From the NCBI RefSeq assembly GCF_030345075.1, contig NZ_CP128361.1, forward strand, positions 2,356,001-2,420,000: a stretch of DNA of 64,000 nucleotides, given 5' to 3'. The stretch is from Solwaraspora sp. WMMA2065 (GTDB lineage: Bacteria; Actinomycetota; Actinomycetes; Mycobacteriales; Micromonosporaceae). The notes beneath the pieces were generated by a model. That model had not been told where the DNA came from, did not search any database, and saw only the letters and a list, made by a program, of their open reading frames with translations. The translations under genes and the position numbers were made by a program. Each line of letters begins with the position of its first letter. Position 1 is the stretch's first letter. Below are positions 18,840-30,509 of this stretch, piece after piece.

Positions 18840-19580
18840 CTACCGTAGCGTTGGGCGCTTTCCGAGCAACGCACTTCCGACACGGACATGTGTCGCGCCG
18901 GCGTCCACCGCCGCCTCCAGGTCGGCGCTCATCCCGGCAGAGACCATCCAGGCCTCCGGCGCGGCGGCTCTGAGCTGGGCAGACACCTCCGCCAGCCGGG
19001 CAAACGCCGGCTCCGGCGACTGGTCGAGCGGAGCCACTGCCATCACCCCGGCGAGTCGCAGATCGGACTTGCCCAGGATGCACTCGACCACCGGCCAGAA
19101 GCCGGTCACCGCATCCGCCGAGTCCGGCACCGCGCCACCACGCCCCGTCACGCCGTCCAGACTGACCTGGACCAGCACGTCGAGCGCCCGGCCACGCCCA
19201 CTGGCGGCGGCGGCCAGGGCTCGGGCCAGGGGCACCCGGTCCACCGAGTGCACCAGGTCCGCGTAGCCCACCACCGACCGGCACTTGTTGCGCTGCAACT
19301 GGCCGACGAAGTGCCAGCGCAGTCCCGGCCCACCGGACGGACCCGCAGCCAGCTCGGCGACCTTGGCCGCCGCCTCCTGGTCCCGGTTCTCGCCGACGTC
19401 GGTGACCCCGAGCTCGGCCAGCAGCCGCACGTCGGCGGCTGGATAGGTCTTGGTCACCGCGATCAGCGTGACGCTGTCCGCCGACCGACCCGCCGCCGCC
19501 GTGGCGGCGGCAAGCCGGGACCGTACGGCGGTCAGCCGGTCGGCCAGTTCCGCACGTCGTCGTTCGGTGTCGACCGTCAT
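18840..19580 (-). CDS. yggS: PLP homeostasis protein, YggS/PLPBP family
   Basis: It binds pyridoxal phosphate without known catalysis and buffers B6 and amino acid metabolism. The PLP Lys is in [12 protein letters not shown], and the family marks [20 protein letters not shown] and [20 protein letters not shown] are present. It is 246 residues long. The ATG overlaps the ftsZ stop by four bases. In many actinobacteria a YlmD-type laccase-domain gene lies between ftsZ and yggS; here none does. Confidence 0.93.
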   Translation of the reverse strand: MTVDTERRRAELADRLTAVRSRLAAATAAAGRSADSVTLIAVTKTYPAADVRLLAELGVTDVGENRDQEAAAKVAELAAGPSGGPGLRWHFVGQLQRNKCRSVVGYADLVHSVDRVPLARALAAAASGRGRALDVLVQVSLDGVTGRGGAVPDSADAVTGFWPVVECILGKSDLRLAGVMAVAPLDQSPEPAFARLAEVSAQLRAAAPEAWMVSAGMSADLEAAVDAGATHVRVGSALLGKRPTLR

Positions 19581-20695
19581 GAGCCGTTCTTGAGAAAGTC
19601 CGGGACGTCGACGTCGTCGAAGAGCACCCGGCGGGTCTGCTGGGTCGGCGTCTGAGGCGCCGGGGCGACAGCCGGGCTGGTCGGCGCGGCCGGCGACACC
19701 GGTGCCGCCGGGACCTTACGCGGACCCTCGGCCGGCTTGTACGCGGGAGCCCCACCGTCGAAGCCGGCCGCGATGACGGTGACCCGCACCTCGTCGCCCA
19801 ACGCGTCGTCGATAACCGCCCCGAAGATGATGTTGGCGTCGGCGTGCGCCGCGTCGGTGACCAGTTGCGCCGCGTCGTTGATCTCGAATAGGCCGAGATC
19901 GGAGCCACCGGCGATGGAGAGCAGCACCCCCCGGGCACCGTCCATGCTCTGCTCCAGCAGTGGGCTGGAGATCGCCGCCTCGGCCGCCTCGACCGCCCGG
20001 TTCTCGCCCCGGGCACTGCCGATCCCCATCAGCGCGCTGCCGGCCCCGCTCATCACGCTCTTGACGTCGGCGAAGTCCAGGTTGATCAGGCCGGGCGTGG
20101 TGATCAGGTCGGTGATGCCCTGGACACCGGAGAGCAGCACCTGGTCGGCCTGCCGGAAGGCGTCCATCATGCTGATCCCCCGGTCACCGAGGGCCAGCAG
20201 CCGATCGTTCGGGATGACGATCAGCGTGTCGCACTGGTTACGCAGCTCCTCGATGCCGGCCTCGGCCTGCACCTGGCGTCGCTTGCCCTCGAAGGAGAAC
20301 GGCCGGGTGACCACACCGATCGTCAGAGCGCCGAGCTTGCGGGCGATGTTGGCCACCACCGGCGCCCCGCCGGTGCCGGTACCGCCGCCCTCACCGCAGG
20401 TGACGAAGACCATGTCGGCGCCCTTGAGCACCTCCTCGATCTCGTCGCGGTGGTCCTCGGCGGCGTTCTTGCCGACGTCCGGGTTCGCCCCGGCACCGAG
20501 CCCCCGGGTCAGCTCCCGGCCGACGTCGAGCTTGACGTCGGCGTCGCTCATCAGCAACGCCTGGGCGTCGGTGTTGATCGCGATGAACTCGACGCCCTTG
20601 AGGCCAACCTCGATCATCCGGTTGACGGCGTTGACTCCGCCTCCGCCGATGCCGACGACCTTGATGACCGCCAGGTAGTTGTGCGGAGGTGTCAT
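19577..20695 (-). CDS. ftsZ: Cell division GTPase FtsZ
   Basis: A tubulin homologue that forms the Z ring. The 372-residue protein has the nucleotide-binding [15 protein letters not shown], the tubulin signature [15 protein letters not shown] and the T7 loop [12 protein letters not shown] short Pro/Ala linker leads to the conserved C-terminal peptide [13 protein letters not shown], the site bound by SepF and other partners. The start follows GAAGGGAAGG. The promoter with a 31-bp dyad lies about 95-130 bp upstream, so ftsZ is expressed at least partly independently of ftsQ. It is coupled to yggS downstream. Confidence 0.98.
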   Translation of the reverse strand: MTPPHNYLAVIKVVGIGGGGVNAVNRMIEVGLKGVEFIAINTDAQALLMSDADVKLDVGRELTRGLGAGANPDVGKNAAEDHRDEIEEVLKGADMVFVTCGEGGGTGTGGAPVVANIARKLGALTIGVVTRPFSFEGKRRQVQAEAGIEELRNQCDTLIVIPNDRLLALGDRGISMMDAFRQADQVLLSGVQGITDLITTPGLINLDFADVKSVMSGAGSALMGIGSARGENRAVEAAEAAISSPLLEQSMDGARGVLLSIAGGSDLGLFEINDAAQLVTDAAHADANIIFGAVIDDALGDEVRVTVIAAGFDGGAPAYKPAEGPRKVPAAPVSPAAPTSPAVAPAPQTPTQQTRRVLFDDVDVPDFLKNGS

Positions 20696-20789
20696 CGGGG
20701 TGCCTTCCCTTCGAGAGTGGCGGGCGCCGGCCTGACCCGGCCCACTGGGACCACGGAGGACAGACCCGTCGGTACACGAGAGCGGGACG

Positions 20790-20827
20790 AACCCTCACCC
20801 TCTACTAGAGGCTTAGGGTTATGTCAA
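20790..20827 (-). promoter_or_regulatory. ftsZ promoter overlapped by a 31-bp dyad
   Basis: On the minus strand a perfect TTGACA (20827-20822) is followed directly by a dyad spanning 20820-20790, with outer arms AACCCT/AGGGTT and inner arms CCTCTA-G-TAGAGG centred on 20805. TAGAGG at a 17-base spacing could be the -10 and is one arm of the inner repeat. A dyad next to the -35 is the usual place for a MerR-type activator. FtsR, a MerR-family protein, is a known activator of ftsZ in Corynebacterium glutamicum, so FtsR is the first candidate. A weaker pair, TTCAGG-N18-TACATT, lies near 20930-20960. The rest of 20696-20984 has no gene. Confidence 0.6.
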
Positions 20828-20984
20828 CCACTGAACCTCTCCGGGCAACGTATGCGCACGTACCGCGTGATCCAAGGACCATGCTGGGCGTGTCGCGGGC
20901 CGCGCCGGGCCGAGCCAGTCTCGGCAGACCGTAATGTACCTTCTACACCGAGCCGTCCTGAAATCACCCAGACGACATGCCGGA

Positions 20985-21940
20985 TCAGCGGATGGTCACC
21001 ACATCCGGGGCACTGACGTCGATCACGCTGCCGTCCTGGACCAGCAACGCGTCGGCGACCCGGGCCTTGACCGCGTTCTCCGTGGCGTCACCCCAGATCA
21101 CCACCCGGTCGTCGGCGAGCCGCAGCTCGATCCCGGCCGGGCCACTGACCACCATCTCCTCCAGTACCTCGCGCAGCTGGGCGGTCAGCGAGTCGAGCAC
21201 CACGACCGCGTCGCGGACCAGCGCCTGGTCGAACTCGGCCGTCTCCAGCCGGACGACCGCCAGGTCGTCCGGGCGCGTGGCCAGTGTCCGGAAGGCCACC
21301 CCGGCCCCGTCGACCACCACGAACGCGTCGTCCTGGGGCACCACGGCGGCCGGCACCCGCTCCACCACGGTGATCACCACCGTACCCGGCCAGTCCCGGC
21401 TCGCCACCGCCCGCTCCACCGCGGCCAGGCCGGAGACCCGGCCGGCCACCGCGGCCAGATCCACCCGGGCCAGTGGGGTCCCCTGTGGAATCTGCGCGGC
21501 CTGCCGTACCTCCGACTCGGTCACCAGCGCCGCCCCCGCGACCCGGACCTGGTCCACGCCGAACACCGAGGTCGCCGAGACCACCCACCAGCCGACCGCG
21601 GCCAGGGCCGCCAGGCAGCCGGCCACCGCCCAGGGCAGCGCGGCCCGCAGCCGTCGTCGCCGGGCCCGGCGCATGAACCGCCGGACCGACGGCGGCACCG
21701 CCTCCCGGCTCGCCCGGACCAGCCGCCAGCGGCCGGTGGACCCGTCCGCGCCGCCCGGCTGGCGCCGGGTGTGCCCGGTGTCCGCTCCCGCCGGCCCGGA
21801 CCGGGCGGCGGGCACCCCGGCACGACCGGTCCGACCTGCCGGCCGGACATCGCCCACCCGACCGGAACCCACCCGACCGGTGCCGGAGCGGCTGGAACCG
21901 GTCCGACCCGAGCCGGGCCGCGGCGAGCGACCAGCCGGGG

Positions 21941-21944
<4 letters not shown>
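20985..21944 (-). CDS. ftsQ: Divisome protein FtsQ
   Basis: A bitopic divisome assembly protein. The cytoplasmic N terminus (1-100) is long and disordered with repeated GRVGSGR-type runs. One TM segment follows (about 103-125, LPWAVAGCLAALAAVGWW), then a POTRA domain starting SVFGVDQVRVAGAALVTESEV and the FtsQ beta domain to the end. It is 319 residues. The start overlaps the murC stop by four bases. The 289-bp gap after it contains the ftsZ promoter. Confidence 0.94.
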
Positions 21945-23374
<1,430 letters not shown>

Positions 23375-23395
23375 GTGGTCACCTTCCCGTGCGGG

Positions 23396-24502
23396 TCATC
23401 GGGACACCGCCTCGTAGACGAAGTCGAGCAGCGCCTCGTCGCCGTCGCGGCGACCGTACCCGGCCGCTGCCGAGCCCATCGCAGCCAGCCGCTGCGGGTC
23501 GCGGGCCAACGGGACCACGACCTGCTCCACCCAGGCCGGGGTCAGTTCGGCGTCGTCGACGAGCAGACCACCGCCGGCCTCGACCACCGGCAGCGCGTTG
23601 CGCTTCTGCTCCTGGTTACTGTGCGGATAGGGAACGTAGACCGCGGGCAATCCGATCGCGGCGACCTCGGCGCAGGTCATCGCGCCCCCCCGGCAGACCA
23701 TCAGGTCGGCTGCGGCGTACCCGAGCTCCATCTCCGACAGGTACGGCAGGGTCACGTACGGCACCGGCAGATCACTCGGCACCGAGACCGCCTCGTTGCG
23801 GGCACCGATCGCGTGCAGCACCTGGACGCCGGCCCGGGCCAGTTCCTTGGCCGCCCCGGAGACCGCCAGGTTGATCGACCGGGCGCCCTGGGAGCCACCG
23901 GAGACGAAGACCGTCGGCAGATCCGGGCGCAGCCCGAAGTGCGCTCGGGCGGCCTCCCGGGCGGCCACCCGGTCCAGCCCGGTGATGGACCGGCGCAGCG
24001 GCACCCCGACCACCCGGGCGTCGCGCAGCGACTCGGCCTGGACCGGCTGGTGTGGGAAGCCCACCGCGACGTGCTTGGTGAACTTCATGCCCATCCGGTT
24101 GGCCACGCCCGGCGGCACGTTCACCTCGTGCACCACGATCGGCATCTCGCGACGCCACGCCGCCAGGTAGGCCGGTACGGACACGTACCCGCCGAAGCCC
24201 ACCACCACGTCGGCCCGCACCTCGTCGATGACCTTGCCGGCGGCGCGGGCGGCCTTGAACATCCGGTCTGGCGTACGCACAAGGTCCATGTTGACCGACC
24301 GGGGCAGCTGATGTGCGGGGATCAACCGCAGATCGTACCCTTTCGGCGGAATCAGCTCGTTTTCTAGCCCTTTCGGGGTACCGAGACAGGTGATCTGCAC
24401 GCTCGGGTCGTGCCGGCGCAGACAGTCGGCGAACGCCAACAACGGGTAGATGTGCCCACCGGTCCCCCCACCTGCCAGCACCACCGATCGCAGCGGACCC
24501 AT
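23396..24502 (-). CDS. murG: MurG transferase (lipid II synthase)
   Basis: It transfers GlcNAc from UDP-GlcNAc to lipid I at the inner membrane face. The 368-residue GT28 enzyme has VVLAGGGTGGHIYPLLA at the N terminus, HEVNVPPGVANRMG, FVSGGSQGARSIN and the UDP-binding PYPHSNQEQKRNA. ATG 24502 was chosen over ATG 24508 because AGGAG lies seven bases before it. One conserved patch (GLENELIPPKGYDL) uses CTA, GAA and AAA codons, unlike its GC-rich surroundings. The 127-bp gap to ftsW, 24503-24629, shows no gene. Confidence 0.97.
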   Translation of the reverse strand: MGPLRSVVLAGGGTGGHIYPLLAFADCLRRHDPSVQITCLGTPKGLENELIPPKGYDLRLIPAHQLPRSVNMDLVRTPDRMFKAARAAGKVIDEVRADVVVGFGGYVSVPAYLAAWRREMPIVVHEVNVPPGVANRMGMKFTKHVAVGFPHQPVQAESLRDARVVGVPLRRSITGLDRVAAREAARAHFGLRPDLPTVFVSGGSQGARSINLAVSGAAKELARAGVQVLHAIGARNEAVSVPSDLPVPYVTLPYLSEMELGYAAADLMVCRGGAMTCAEVAAIGLPAVYVPYPHSNQEQKRNALPVVEAGGGLLVDDAELTPAWVEQVVVPLARDPQRLAAMGSAAAGYGRRDGDEALLDFVYEAVSR

Positions 24503-24629
24503 CAGCATCTCCTCTCGCTCGACTCGGTGGCCGCGCGGCGGGCCCGGCGGACCGCCGACGGCGTACGCGGCACGCCGGGCGGTTGCGTACGGGGCCCGTC
24601 GGCCCGGATGCGCGCTTCGCGGGGGTACG

Positions 24630-26216
24630 TTAACGCCCGTCCCGTCGCCTCGGTACACGGGGCGGCGTTGACCCGCCCTGGCCGCCTGACCCCGACCCCG
24701 ACGCACCGCGACCGCCCGGCTGCCCGGAGCCGGCCGGTTTCGGTCCGACGCCGGTCATCCGCGGCTTGGCCGGGTGGCGCGGGCGGGGCATCGGCGGCAG
24801 CGGGGCCCAGACCAGTCGCACCCAGCGGGCCGGCGGACGGGCGTTGAGCGCCCGGGCGGCGTCGGGCTCGGCCCGGGCGAACGACGCCAGCATGCCGATC
24901 GCGGCGAGCGTCACCACCAGCGCACTGCCACCGGCGGAGATGAACGGCAGCGGAATACCGGTGATCGGCAGCAGCCCGATCACCCCGGAAATGTTGATCA
25001 CCGCCTGGCTGATCAGCCAGCTGGCCGCCGCTGCGGCGGCGAGTCGCCGGAACGGGTCGGCCACCCGACGGGCGATCCGCAACGCGGTGTACGCGAGGAC
25101 CGCGAACAGGGCCAGCACCACGACGCAGCCGACCACCCCGAGTTCCTCGGCGACGATGGCGAAGATGAAGTCGTCCTCGGCCTGCGGCAGGTAGCCCCAC
25201 TTCAACCGGCTGGAGCCGAGCCCTTCACCGAACCATCCCCCGTTGGCGATCGCGTACCTCGCCTGCAACGCCTGGTAACAGTCGTCGACGCACTGGTCCG
25301 GAGGGGTGAAGAACGACGTCAGCCGGGCCAACCGGTAGTTGTCCGCGTCCTGGGCGCCGGAACCGGCGCCCTGCCAGGCGGCGGCGATCAGCAGGCCGAT
25401 GCCGACCAGACCGACCGCGCCCAACGTGGCGAAGATCCGCAGCGGTACGCCGGCTGCCCAGAGCAGCCCGACGACCAGGGCCAGGATGCACAGCATGGTG
25501 CCCAGGTCGTTGTAGCCGACCAGGAGGAACAGCAGGCCGACGGCGGGGAACAGCGGAATTGCCAGCTCCCGCCAGTGGCCCAGCTCGGCACCTTTGCGGG
25601 CGATGACGTCGGCGCCCCACAGCACCAGGCCGAGCTTGGCCAGCTCGGAGGGTTGCAGCTGAAAGGAACCGAAGTAGAGCCAGAGCAGCTCCGCCTCGAC
25701 CGGACCGACCCGGGCGGCCTGCCAGCCCGCCAGCGTGGACACCAGCAGCAGCCCGTTGAGCAGCAACAGCAGGGCGACCGCCACGCCGAGCACCACGATG
25801 CCCAGGGCACGGAACGTCGCCGCCGGCAGCCGCTGACAGATCCAGAACGCGACCAGGCCGATCACCGCGAAGGTCGCCTGTCGGCTCAGCACGCTGAACG
25901 CGCTGCCGTCGTCGATGTACGCCTTGATGCTGGTCGCGGAGAAGACCATGGTCAGGCCGATCATCAGCAGCAGCCCGCTGCTGAAGATCAGCAGATAGTA
26001 CGAGGCGAGCGGCCGGGCCAGCAGACCACGCAACGCGGCCAGTCCGCCGATCGGATCCAGCCGGGCGGTGGGGCCGTGCCGATCTGGGACAGGCTGCCCC
26101 GGAGCCGGGCGATCCGGGGCAGGCCGGTCCGCGGCAGTGACAGGCCGATCCGTGACGGGCCGGCCCGGGTCAGCGCCCATCCGGGCCGCCACCTGTCGTC
26201 GCCATCGGTCCATCAT
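24630..26216 (-). CDS. ftsW: Septal peptidoglycan polymerase FtsW (SEDS)
   Basis: A SEDS-family glycosyltransferase that polymerises lipid II with FtsI. The 528-residue protein has about ten TM segments between residues 70 and 450, PSELAKLGLVLWGADVIA, the extracellular loop ending GEGLGSSRLKWGYLPQAEDD, and PLPFISAGGSALV. Both ends are long and disordered: the N-terminal 55 residues have DRPAP repeats, and the C-terminal tail is Gly/Ser/Pro-rich. The gene directly upstream is mraY, so murD, usually between them, is missing here. Confidence 0.96.
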   Translation of the reverse strand: MMDRWRRQVAARMGADPGRPVTDRPVTAADRPAPDRPAPGQPVPDRHGPTARLDPIGGLAALRGLLARPLASYYLLIFSSGLLLMIGLTMVFSATSIKAYIDDGSAFSVLSRQATFAVIGLVAFWICQRLPAATFRALGIVVLGVAVALLLLLNGLLLVSTLAGWQAARVGPVEAELLWLYFGSFQLQPSELAKLGLVLWGADVIARKGAELGHWRELAIPLFPAVGLLFLLVGYNDLGTMLCILALVVGLLWAAGVPLRIFATLGAVGLVGIGLLIAAAWQGAGSGAQDADNYRLARLTSFFTPPDQCVDDCYQALQARYAIANGGWFGEGLGSSRLKWGYLPQAEDDFIFAIVAEELGVVGCVVVLALFAVLAYTALRIARRVADPFRRLAAAAAASWLISQAVINISGVIGLLPITGIPLPFISAGGSALVVTLAAIGMLASFARAEPDAARALNARPPARWVRLVWAPLPPMPRPRHPAKPRMTGVGPKPAGSGQPGGRGASGSGSGGQGGSTPPRVPRRRDGR

Positions 26217-26301
26217 CAGCGCTGCCGCCCCCGGCGGCCGGGCATCGACACCACACCGGCGTGTCGGGCCGGTCGCCGCAGCGGGCGCGGGCTGGTCCGG
26301 G

Positions 26302-27426
26302 CTAGCCCATCACCGCGAGAAACTCGCTGTAGAACAGGCCGAGACCGATCGCCACGCCGATCCCGGCGATGATCCAGAAACGGACGACGATGTTGACCTC
26401 GCTCCACCCGGCCAGTTCGAAGTGGTGCTGCAGAGGCGACATCCGGAACACCCGTTTGCCGGTGGTGCGGAACGAGATGATCTGGATCACCACCGACATG
26501 GTGATGATGACGAAGAGCCCACCGATGATCAGCAGCAGCAGCATGGTCCGGGTGGCCATCGCCATCCCGGCGATCAGCCCGCCCAGCCCGAGCGCGCCGG
26601 TGTCGCCCATGAAGATCCGCGCCGGCGAGGTGTTCCACCAGAGGAAACCGACACATGCCCCGGCGGCCGCCCCAGCGATCAGCGCGATTTCCAACGGGTC
26701 GCGCACCTGGTAGCAGTACTCGGCCGTGTAGTTCGGGTCGGCGCACCAGTGCCGGTACTGCCAGAAGGCGATCAACGCGTAGGTGGCGAGCACCATCACC
26801 GACGCGCCGGTGGCCAGACCGTCCAGACCGTCGGTCAGGTTGACGCCGTTGGTCGTGGCCATCACCACCAGGATGAAGATGACCACCGACGCGGCCTTAC
26901 CGACGTCGAGGGCGTCGATGTCGCGGATGAACGACAGCGTGGTGCTGCCGACCGTCTCGGTGTTGGTCGCGTCGCCGGTGGAGTCCACCATCGTGCTCGG
27001 GAAGTACAGCGCGATCACCCCGAACACCGCGCCGACCAGGATCTGACCGAGTAGCTTGCCCCGTTTGTTCAGCCCGGCGCTGTTGCGCTTGCGGACCTTG
27101 AGGAAGTCGTCGACGAAGCCGACCGCCCCGGAGAAGACCAGCAGGCCGAGCAGGACGAGCGCGGTGATGGTCGGTCCGACCTGGGCGATCTGCTGGGCCG
27201 GCAGGGTGGTCAGGGCGAGGTGACCGGCGACATACGCGATCACCGTCGCCACGATGAAGACCACGCCGCCCATCGTCGGCGTGCCCTTCTTGCCCTGGTG
27301 CATGACCGGGCCCTCGGCCCGGATCGGCTGGCCGGCCTTGAGCCGCGTGAAGACCTTGATCGCCACCGGGGTGCCGAACAGCGACACCAGGAAGGCCACG
27401 GCCGCCGCGACGATGACCGCTCTCAC
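26302..27426 (-). CDS. mraY: Phospho-MurNAc-pentapeptide transferase MraY
   Basis: It makes lipid I from UDP-MurNAc-pentapeptide and undecaprenyl phosphate. The 374-residue protein is polytopic with [13 protein letters not shown], the catalytic [29 protein letters not shown] and [17 protein letters not shown] 27426 overlaps the murF stop (GTGA), so the two are coupled. Downstream, 85 bp (26217-26301) separate it from ftsW without any gene. Confidence 0.97.
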   Translation of the reverse strand: MRAVIVAAAVAFLVSLFGTPVAIKVFTRLKAGQPIRAEGPVMHQGKKGTPTMGGVVFIVATVIAYVAGHLALTTLPAQQIAQVGPTITALVLLGLLVFSGAVGFVDDFLKVRKRNSAGLNKRGKLLGQILVGAVFGVIALYFPSTMVDSTGDATNTETVGSTTLSFIRDIDALDVGKAASVVIFILVVMATTNGVNLTDGLDGLATGASVMVLATYALIAFWQYRHWCADPNYTAEYCYQVRDPLEIALIAGAAAGACVGFLWWNTSPARIFMGDTGALGLGGLIAGMAMATRTMLLLLIIGGLFVIITMSVVIQIISFRTTGKRVFRMSPLQHHFELAGWSEVNIVVRFWIIAGIGVAIGLGLFYSEFLAVMG

Positions 27427-28868
27427 GCCGTCGCCTCCCCTGCCCCGGTGACCGGCGTACCCTCGGCGGCCGATCCGTCGCGCAGCGCGTCGGCGACCTC
27501 CCAGGTGCGGTACCGCGAGCCCTTCACCAGCACCACGTCCCCGTCGGTGAGCTCCCGCCGGAGCAGGTCGATCGCCGCCTGTTGATCGGTGACCAGCACC
27601 GACTCCCCTTCCCACGTCGCAACCGCCGCCGCCGCCTGCCGGATCGGCGCGGCCTGTTCACCCACCACCAGCACCCGGTGCACGCCGAGCTCGGCGGCCA
27701 ACCTGCCGACCTCGGCGTGCCCCTGCTCCTCGTACTCGCCGAGCTCGGCCATGTAACCAAGCACCGCGAAGGTCCGTCGCCCCGAGCCGAGATCGACCAA
27801 CGCCCGCAACGCCGCCGCTGCGGAGGCGGGGTTGGCGTTGTAGGAATCGTCGATCACGGTGATCCCGTCCGTCCGGTCGATCACGTCCATCCGACGGGTC
27901 GAGACCAGCCGGAGCCGGCCTAGCCCGGCCGCCAGCTCCGCCGGGTCGGTCAGCCCCAGCTCGATCGCCACGGCCGCGGCGAGCAGGCTGTTACCGACCT
28001 GATGCCGGCCGCTGACCGCGAGCCGTACCGGCGCCGACCCGGCCGGGGTGACCAGCTGGTACGCGGCACGTCCCCGGGCGTCCACTGCGACCTTCTCGGC
28101 ACGCACCGTCGCCGCGGGATCCTCCCCGGCCAGCACCACCCGCCCAGCGGTGCGGTCAGCCATCCGCCGCACCCGGGGGTCGTCGGCGTTGAGCACCGCG
28201 ACGCCGTCGGCCGGCAACGCCTCGACCAGTTCGCCCTTGGCGGTGGCGATGGCGTCGACCGAACCGAACTCCCCGATGTGCGCGACCCCGACATTGATCA
28301 CCACACCGATCCGGGGCGGCGCGATCTCGCACAGATGCCGAATGTGGCCGATTCCCCGGGCACCCATCTCCAGCACCAGAAACCGGGTCTCGACGTCGGC
28401 CTGCAGCACGGTGTACGGCTGACCGAGCTCGTTGTTGAACGAGCCGGCCGGCGCCACCGTCGGGCCGAGCCCGGCGGCAAGCTGCGCGATCAGGTCCTTG
28501 GTCGTGGTTTTACCGGACGATCCGGTCAGGCCGATCACGGTCAGCTGGGGCAGCCGGTCCAGGACCGTCCGGGCCAACCGGGCCATCGCGTCGAGCGGGT
28601 CGTCGACGAGCACCATCGGCACCGGGGCGGCACCGCCGGCGGTGGCGACCGGGCGGGTGCCGAGCACCGCGACGGCTCCGGCGGCGAGCGCCGCGCCGGC
28701 GAAGTCGTGCCCGTCGACCCGCTCGCCGGCGAAGGCGACGAACAACCCGCCGGGCCCGATCTTGCGGGAGTCGAACTCCACCCCGCCGGTGACCCGGCTG
28801 GCCGGGTCGGCGTCCCGCAGCCGCCCACCGACCGCCTCGGCCACCTCGGCCAGCGTCATCGTGATCAT
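27423..28868 (-). CDS. murF: UDP-MurNAc-tripeptide--D-Ala-D-Ala ligase
   Basis: It adds D-Ala-D-Ala to complete the pentapeptide. The 481-residue Mur ligase has the uridine-binding N domain ([20 protein letters not shown]), the P loop [29 protein letters not shown] and [18 protein letters not shown], which is diagnostic for MurF. The start overlaps murE by four bases, and its stop overlaps mraY. Confidence 0.97.
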   Translation of the reverse strand: MITMTLAEVAEAVGGRLRDADPASRVTGGVEFDSRKIGPGGLFVAFAGERVDGHDFAGAALAAGAVAVLGTRPVATAGGAAPVPMVLVDDPLDAMARLARTVLDRLPQLTVIGLTGSSGKTTTKDLIAQLAAGLGPTVAPAGSFNNELGQPYTVLQADVETRFLVLEMGARGIGHIRHLCEIAPPRIGVVINVGVAHIGEFGSVDAIATAKGELVEALPADGVAVLNADDPRVRRMADRTAGRVVLAGEDPAATVRAEKVAVDARGRAAYQLVTPAGSAPVRLAVSGRHQVGNSLLAAAVAIELGLTDPAELAAGLGRLRLVSTRRMDVIDRTDGITVIDDSYNANPASAAAALRALVDLGSGRRTFAVLGYMAELGEYEEQGHAEVGRLAAELGVHRVLVVGEQAAPIRQAAAAVATWEGESVLVTDQQAAIDLLRRELTDGDVVLVKGSRYRTWEVADALRDGSAAEGTPVTGAGEATA

Positions 28869-30391
28869 GCCTGCCTCACCAGTGCCGGGAACCGGGCGGT
28901 CAGCGACGCCGCGAGCTCCACCCGGTCGTCGAACGGCTGCACGTCGCCGTCGATCTCCTGTCCCTGCTCGTGGCCCTTGCCGAGCAGCGCGACCACGTCG
29001 GTGGGCCCGGCCAGCCGGACCGCCTCGTCGATCGCCGCCCGCCGGCCGGCGACCTCCACCACCTCGGCACCGGCGACGCCGTCGGCCCCGTGGCGTACCT
29101 CGGCCCGGATCGCCGCCGGATCCTCGGTCCGCGGGTTGTCGTCGGTGACGATCACCAGATCGGCACCGCGGGCGGCGGCGGCGCCCATCGTCGGACGTTT
29201 GCCCCGGTCCCGGTCGCCACCGGCCCCGATCACGCAGATCAGCCGGCCCCGCCGCGAGTCGGCCAGGCCGCGCAGCGCGGTCAGCACGGCGACGATAGCG
29301 TCCGGTTTGTGCGCGTAGTCCACCACGCCGAGCACCGGCCCAGGAGCGGCGACCTGTTCCAGCCGGCCCGGTACGCCGGGACAGTCGGCCACTGCAGCGA
29401 CGGCCGTTGCCGGGTCGACGCCGAGCGCGACCAGGGTCGCGATGGCCAGCAGCGCGTTCGCCACGTTGTGCCGCCCCGGCAGTCCGACGGCGGCCTCGAG
29501 GCAGATCCCGTCCGGGCCCAGGGCGATGAAGTGTTGCCGGTAGCCGTCGTCGCTGACCGCCGCGGCCCGCCAGGTGGCGGCGGCGTCCCCGGCGGCCGAA
29601 TAGGTGACCGTGTGCGGACGACGCAGCGGCTCCAGGGCCGGGTCGTCGTGGTTGAGCACCTCGACCGCGCAGCGGCCGTCGAAGAGCCGGGCCTTGGCGG
29701 CGAAGTAGTCGGCGGCGTCGGCGTGGAAGTCGAGGTGGTCCGACCCGAAGTTGGTGTAACCGCCGACCGCGAACCGCACGCCACCGACCCGGTCCAGCGC
29801 CAACGCGTGGCTCGACACCTCCATGACCACGCTGGCTACGCCATGCTCACGGGCCACGGCCAGCATCGCGTGCAGGTCGGTCGCCTCGGGCGTGGTCCGT
29901 ACGCTGGGCACGATCAGGTCGCCGAGGCGGGTCTCGACCGTGCCGATCAGCCCGGTCGACTGGCCGGCGGCCCGCAGCCCCGACTCGACCAGGTACGCGG
30001 TGGAGGTCTTGCCGGCGGTACCGGTCAACCCGACCATGGCCAGGTCCCGAGTCGGCTCGCCGTAGACCACCGCTGCAACCCGGCCCAGCACGGCCCTCGG
30101 CTCGGGAACCACCAGGGCGGGTAGCCCGGCTTCGGCAGCCGCCGGGGCGCCGGCCGGATCGGTGAGCACGGCCACCGCGCCGCGGGCACCGGCGTCGGCG
30201 ACGAACTCGGCGCCGTGCCGGCGGGCTCCGGGCAGCGCGGCGTACAGGTCACCGGGCCGGACATCGCCGCTGGCGTGGGTGATTCCGCTGATCAGCGGGG
30301 CTGCGGCGGTCGGTGGCGGCACCGCCAGCGACGCGGCGAGCTCCGCGAACGGAATCGGACGATTGGTGCGGGGTCGTGGATTGCCGGGCAC
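28865..30391 (-). CDS. murE: UDP-MurNAc-L-Ala-D-Glu--diaminopimelate ligase
   Basis: It adds the third residue. The DNPR motif in VIVTDDNPRTEDPA marks the diaminopimelate-specific enzyme, matching the DAP-containing wall of the presumed family. Other marks are MVGLTGTAGKTSTAYLVE, SVRTTPEATDL, MEVSSHALALDRV and VVDYAHKPDAI. GTG 30391 (PGNPRPRTNRP) gives 508 residues; in-frame starts at 30454 and 30490 lack ribosome sites too, so the start is uncertain by up to 33 residues. It lies 118 bp after ftsI. Confidence 0.95.
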   Translation of the reverse strand: MPGNPRPRTNRPIPFAELAASLAVPPPTAAAPLISGITHASGDVRPGDLYAALPGARRHGAEFVADAGARGAVAVLTDPAGAPAAAEAGLPALVVPEPRAVLGRVAAVVYGEPTRDLAMVGLTGTAGKTSTAYLVESGLRAAGQSTGLIGTVETRLGDLIVPSVRTTPEATDLHAMLAVAREHGVASVVMEVSSHALALDRVGGVRFAVGGYTNFGSDHLDFHADAADYFAAKARLFDGRCAVEVLNHDDPALEPLRRPHTVTYSAAGDAAATWRAAAVSDDGYRQHFIALGPDGICLEAAVGLPGRHNVANALLAIATLVALGVDPATAVAAVADCPGVPGRLEQVAAPGPVLGVVDYAHKPDAIVAVLTALRGLADSRRGRLICVIGAGGDRDRGKRPTMGAAAARGADLVIVTDDNPRTEDPAAIRAEVRHGADGVAGAEVVEVAGRRAAIDEAVRLAGPTDVVALLGKGHEQGQEIDGDVQPFDDRVELAASLTARFPALVRQA

Positions 30392-30509
30392 GGCGCTAGA
30401 CCCTACCCGGTCCGCGGTCCGGGGCCGCGCAGCGGCGTACCGGTCGCTCCGCATCGCGCAGCGTTTCGTCCGTACGGGTGAGTCCCGCACGTCGCCGGGG
30501 CACGGACAG

